Assembly: GCA_038496445.1 (NCBI GenBank)
Contig: JALMLS010000228.1
Span: 124,001 to 188,000 of the forward strand
Direction: 5' to 3'
Source of the DNA: Trichosphaerium sp. ATCC 40318
Lineage: Eukaryota; Discosea; Flabellinia; Trichosidae
DNA length: 64,000 nt
Shown here: piece by piece, positions 59,171-64,000 of the stretch
How positions within the stretch are numbered: the stretch's first letter is position 1
Layout: every line of letters begins with the position of its first letter
Notes under the pieces: generated by a model
Seen by the model: the letters and a program-made list of their open reading frames with translations, nothing else
Database searches by the model: none
What the model was told of the DNA's origin: nothing
Translations under genes and position numbers: made by a program

Positions 59171-61115
59171 ATGGCTAAATACGTAGTAGACCCAGCTAAC
59201 AAACTTACAAATATTGCGGTGCATACTGCAAGTGGTCTGCCTAAGGGTGACTATTATGTAGAAACAGCCATCACCTCGTCATTGGTATCATTGTTCCGTT
59301 TGAATTGGCTTTTCATGCTAACGTTATTTCTTCAGGGTGTTAAAACGATCAAGTCGAAGCTTGCTAAAACAGATAACAACCCAAATTTCGGACATACTGT
59401 GTGCCATAAGGGTCAAGTATCTTTATTTGACATTGTTATTAAAAATAACGAAGGTACATGATACTTAAGACTTGTATAACATTATAGAAGCCTTTTTCTT
59501 GACTTTTAATAAAGTTAAACAGTGTACCAGTTCTAATTGAACGAAAACACTTCATAAATACTTTTTACACTTTAAATACCAGTTATAGACCATCAAAGAG
59601 CAAATCCTTGGCTACACGTGCTATTTTTAGCTTGAAACATTTTATACACTGTTTTGACCCTTTTTGAGTTATTCTTTAAGGCCTATTGCTGCTATACAGT
59701 CTAAAGCGTATATATGACCGTTCAGATAGAGTTACAGTATAGCATTACTTCCTTAAACTTGCTCACCCTATTTTCTAATAGATTCTACTGTGGCATCAGT
59801 AAGATTGATCCAACAAAATCAACATGGCCTGTGCTCAAGCAAGCATTCAATCTATCACTTTCAGGTGGTACGTATCCTTTCCTGTCTTTCTCCCTTTGTC
59901 AATATTTCTAGTTCTAATAGAGATCTCTAGCTACGGTTGTAGTATCATATGGATGGATAACAGACTATGATGGTTTTCTCAAGCACGTCAACTACTACGC
60001 ACATGTTCAAGTTCTAACCATGGTGTTAGGTTTGAACTTCCTAAGGCTAGTAGAATTCCTGACAAGAAGGTGTTTTTTGCTAAAGTAGAATGTCCAAACT
60101 GCCGTGGTTTATATTGCATGATTACGTGGAAAGACAATAACCGAGTGGATGTCCACATGCTCGAAACAAGCGCATACCATCTTCAATGTACATCTGAACT
60201 CGTTTCCAACATGTCTTCCCTTCCAAACTGTTTTTATTGACAACCTTTGCTTACACTTGTCAGCAAAGATGCTTGAAATTTCGATCGACAATGGTAAAGG
60301 CAAAAGGATCCAGTACTCTGTAAGACGTGAAACATACGCAGAACCAATCAAAATTGGACCATACACGTGCTGGGCAAAGACCATGCTTGATGACTTGCCT
60401 ATATGGACAAGATTCGATCGCATACGCGTCACTGTATCAAGTACGCCACTGGCACTGTACCATCCAGATATCATCTCATTCTAAATGTACAACTAGTCGT
60501 GCGTTTAGTAGGCGGTGATGGGATGTCACAAATCACTGCAAGATGCGGATGGAAGGTATTGTTTAGCATACGTCAGTATCACGTGATTTATCAGTTTACC
60601 TTTTGAACGATAGGGAAGTCCTACATACGAACAAGCAAGCTCTATGCTCAAATATACTATTAAAGATCACAAGACCAAGACTATTCATTTCCCAAAGGAT
60701 CAATACTGTCTAAGTCTTGAATGGGATACAAAGGATGGTATATCCGTTGGCGCTTACTGCCATCATTACAAGGATATCAGTACGAGCTTTGAAAAATAGC
60801 AAGAAGGTTGAAGCACTTACAGGCAGCTTAGTTGTTGATATTACGCACACCAGCTGCCCTAAGCGTGTTATTACATACTACGTACCCAGCAAACTGCCTA
60901 CAGTAGGAAAATATCAAATCTCTGCCAGAACCAGACTATGTGATTTACCTGGAAGTTTGGATAAACTAACACCTTTTAATCAGAAAAGCATTAATGTTAG
61001 AGTTCTTGAACAATCAAATAAGTTTGTACGTATTTTTTCGTTGCATGCGACTGTAGTAACGCTTTTTTAGTCTGTCTGGTTATTCGAGGCTGGTGTACCT
61101 TTCTATGGCAACTAG
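59171..61115 (+). CDS. tandem gene B: paralogue of gene A, possibly decaying
   Basis: ATG 59171. Same exon order as gene A: HTASGLPKGDYY, GVKTIKSKLAKTDNNPNFGH, a unit with STWPVLKQAF, FELPKASRIPDKKVFFAKVE, MLEISIDNGKGKRIQYSVRR, LVVDITHTSCPKRVITYYVP, ending SVWLFEAGVPFYGN-stop at 61115. Departures: intron 2 is about 330 bp against about 100 in gene A; one A is missing near 59799 relative to gene A, shifting the frame of that exon; and the donor at 59983 is GC (AAGCACGTC) where gene A has GT. Exons further on stay open and keep conserved residues, so selection was recent or the locus uses other splices. Confidence 0.6.
60579..60586. promoter_or_regulatory. TCACGTGA palindrome in an intron of tandem gene B
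   Basis: Counterpart of 56515-56522 in the homologous intron, here 25 bp further along a diverged intron. Confidence 0.5.
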
Positions 61116-61341
61116 ACATATGCAAAGGCCTAATGTTAATTGGTTCAAACACAGCAATGAGTTGAATCAATGCAACTCTAAATACACAAAGTTCAATTCT
61201 GTTTTGCTCAGGGAACACGTAATGCTCGCATTTTGCTTTATATTTCTGATCATCAATCATACAAGCGTATCAAAGTTTATCTTGAAGAACAACCTACACG
61301 TAACCACAGCAGCAGAGTGAAGATTTTTTCTTTATTCTGTT

Positions 61342-64000
61342 TTAGTTTTCTTTCTTAGATTTAACAGATAAACCCTTCTTTAATACATTGTGCTGTACAT
61401 TACCTACTTGTGGTACTTCACCTGATGGCGTTACTAAACCATTCGCAGCCTCAAAAAGATTTATAGGTAATTTTCCGTCTGTAATGAGCATGCTCTTAAG
61501 TCCGAGACCGTTAAGTAACTTTTGTTGTAGATCAGGACCAGCCTTTGCAATATTAATAATTGTATCTGATCCTAAGGCTTTAACAAGGCCATCTGTCATT
61601 GTTACTTTAATTGAAGCCATAGCGCTTTCATGCTATAACACGTGAGCAAAAGTCAAGGAAAAATTAATCGGGAAGTTCAGTGCTCTATTTCGAGCCTCCA
61701 ACGGGTTTAATATTTGTAGACGTACTGATTGTTTTAGAGCATTCATTTGTCTTTCCTCTTCGAGTTTCTGAGATAGTCTTTTCCTTGCAAGTTCAATTTC
61801 TTGAACAACTTTACCTAGCTCATTCTTTTGCTTTGCAAGTGTTACTTTCTTTTCATGTTCAAACCGTTCTTCCTCAAGTTGAAGCTTTTCACGTTGTCTA
61901 ATACGCTCCATCTCACGTTGTCTTTGCTCTAACTTTTCCTCACGTTCAATTGCTTTCTCCTTAGAGATGCTAATCGCAGTTTGTTCCCTGTGTTCAGCTT
62001 CTCTCTTTGCGGCTGCTTCGTTTCTCTTCATTATGAGCTCCATTGCTGCCCGAGTATCTTGTGTAACACCATGAACCTCTTTAATTGTAATACGTTCGAT
62101 TTCCATGCCGTTAGCTTCTATGACGTAAGCTGGAGCAACAGGATCATCAGGGTTGCTTGATTTTTTGGCTACAACAATCCGTAAGAAGAAATGTTAAACT
62201 ACAAGGTCTCCACAACTTACGTCTTAATTCTACTGAAGACACATTCTTGTAGAAATCCCTTAATGTCATGGTTGCAATTTTACTTGTCACTAAATCTTTG
62301 AAGACATTCTCAAGCTCCTATTAAAGAAAGATATTAACGATAAATTCTGCTTGACGCAACGACGAAAATCATACTGTTGTGATGAATGGACGGCTGAATA
62401 ACTTGAATAGGTTTTCTTGGTCCACCTTGAAACTCCATGTAACCATAGCATTAATGGTTAGTTGGTGGTTATCAACAGTTGTTGCTTTTCCGGAAAAATT
62501 AAACTGAGATGGTCCCAAGGGAAGGTTGTTTGATTCGAAACCTTGGAAATGAACTTTCACTGGTTCTTCGAAAGGTTTGGTTATGACCTTTGAAGGCCCA
62601 AACTCGACTCTCGAAGTATTAGCTCCTTTATCAAATAACATCATTGCTTCGTTTGGCTTTAGATCATATGATACAGCCATTGCAGATTCAGGATTGCTTG
62701 CTTCTTGTTGATCTCTGTTTTTTGAAAAAACACACGTGTTAGCATCAAAACATAGAAATGATGATGGATGATAGGTTTCGTACTTTTTAGACCATAATTC
62801 CTCGTCAACATCTGGTATAAACGAACAACTTCCTTCTATTAACTTGATATCGCCAGTTGTTTTATTTCTTACGTAGATGCCGTTTTCAACCTAATTTTTT
62901 GGTAAGAATAAACGGAGAAAATAAAGTGTCTTCAAGTACCAGTATGCTCTTATGCGTTTCCTCAACACCAACGTTGACTTCCGGGATATATCTCGCTGGG
63001 CCTAAAAGAAGTTTTGGTAAGGTAAAAAATAAGTTGTATTTTTTTTTGTAAAATTGTTACCTCTTATCATCCATCTTTCTCCTGCTTTTCTCTCGACTTT
63101 GTTATCTACACAGTCCCGTTTAGCGACTAGCGTAAGAGCTTCATCACTGGCTATAGTATACACAACCATTTTACGTTCTTCAGCAAGAGATTCATGAGGT
63201 TGTAAAAAAAAGCTACAAGGTCCTTCCATAACTTTTGTCTTTGAAATATCATTTGTGCGTTTCTCCATGTCTCTAACATTTTGGATAATACAATACTGAT
63301 TTCTATTTACGTTTATCTTTTCTACAACGTTAACAATCTCTTCATGGACATCTTCAATATGGGACGCTGACTCTGAATATGAAGCAGTTAGTTCAAAGTG
63401 TATACTCAGAAAAAATAAGTTGTGTACCATTAAAAGTCACCAACCACTCTTCTCCTTCCTGTCTTTCATTACCGTACACATCCACAAATTCTTTCTTTGC
63501 TCTCAAATGAAGTGCAGTGTTCTCACGTAAAATCTAAAGTAAAGATAAGTAATTCACTCTTGGCTATCAACTTGTTGTTTGCGTACTATCGCTTTGACAA
63601 CTTTTATTACTTGTTCATAAGGTTCAGGAATAAATGATCCTTTACCAGCTCGCATATACATATCTCCAGCAGCGTGGGTGCGCACCTCGTCTAAAAAAAA
63701 TGTTAAGAATAAAACAAGAACGTAAGTAGCTTTATCACTTACTTCCTTCTTCATCAGTAGTGAGTACATCATGCAACGTTCGTAGCAAAACAGCTTCGTG
63801 TTCGCCAACAATAATAGCTGTTTTCTTTCCTGTTATTGCTTCCTCAACACGTGGCATATACGTCCCTGGGCCCTATTGACAAGGTATTAATGGGAGAGAT
63901 GTTACTGCAAAAAAAAATATAAATAACGTACTCTGAATAGTCGTTCGTCGCCAGCTTTTGTAGAATCAAAGTTTACTTCAGCCCTTATTTGCAACGCTTC
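61342..64000 (-). CDS. major vault protein (C-terminal part; N-terminus off the right edge)
   Basis: Structural shell protein of the vault ribonucleoprotein particle. On the minus strand the window covers N-terminal-side repeats (HLRAKKEFVDVYGNERQEGE, VENGIYVRNKTTGDIKLI, SFIPDVDEELW), the shoulder (NPESAMAVSYDLKPNEAMML, ANTSRVEFGPSKVI, HQLTINAMVTWSFKVD), a long charged cap helix (EAAAKREAEHREQTAISISK ... REMERIRQREKLQLEEERFE) and the cap end GPDLQQKLLNGLGLKSMLIT with DGKLPINLFEAANGL. The stop is at 61342. The LQ-KLL-GLGL and LITDG..PINLF motifs are diagnostic. Many short exons; the gene continues past 64000. Confidence 0.93.

Overview
The window is nuclear DNA of a single-celled or simple eukaryote (protist-like). 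Nearly every gene is split by short introns of roughly 40-110 bp, the code is standard, the base composition is AT-rich, and the genes are packed on both strands with a few hundred bases between them. Typical eukaryotic products are present: a DDX3-like helicase, a PIP kinase, a DENN protein, Ras and Rab-like GTPases, Bax inhibitor-1, major vault protein, mitochondrial methylmalonyl-CoA mutase and F-box proteins. I cannot place the lineage. No tRNA, rRNA, CRISPR array or intact transposon was recognised. Many intron boundaries were resolved by matching reading phase across GT..AG pairs; gene starts are less certain than ends.

Layout. 0-6 kb: 3' part of a DEAD-box helicase, a C2 protein and two adjacent F-box/leucine-rich-repeat (LRR) genes. 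6-12 kb: a type I membrane protein with repeated ectodomains, a phytanoyl-CoA-dioxygenase-like protein fused to helical repeats, and a short F-box-like protein. 12-18 kb: an arylsulfatase carrying a 56-bp antisense copy of its own exon inside an intron, a RING-finger protein, and a modular protein with five W-rich repeats ending in a PD-(D/E)XK-like nuclease domain. 18-23 kb: a third LRR gene, a relic and an intact copy of a VOC (glyoxalase-fold) gene, and a secreted PAN-like/mucin protein. 23.8-33 kb: methylmalonyl-CoA mutase, a divergent small GTPase, a small ER-type acidic protein, a glutamine-synthetase-family enzyme and two unrecognised genes. 33-45 kb: PIP kinase, an F-box/chromo-barrel protein, Bax inhibitor-1, a pseudokinase abutting or fused to a DENN protein, and an MFSD4-like transporter. 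45-55 kb: a fourth LRR gene, small coiled-coil genes, two cell-surface Cys-rich proteins, an inositol-polyphosphate 5-phosphatase and a second EEP-fold phosphatase/nuclease. 55-61 kb: a tandem pair of unfamiliar C2-like genes flanking a small gene and a Ras gene with altered catalytic positions. 61.3-64 kb: major vault protein, cut by the window edge.

Working links are loose: phosphoinositide and membrane trafficking (PIP kinase, 5-phosphatase, DENN, small GTPases, C2 proteins), ubiquitin ligase adaptors (F-box/LRR family, RING), and cell-surface glycoproteins. Two window-wide signals stand out. The palindrome TCACGTGA occurs 16 times, mainly in introns and promoters, against about one expected. 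Intron donors very often read GTACG instead of GTAAG. The features I would follow first are the repeat-nuclease gene, the palindrome, the self-antisense repeat in the sulfatase gene, and the tandem pair whose introns are better conserved than their exons.
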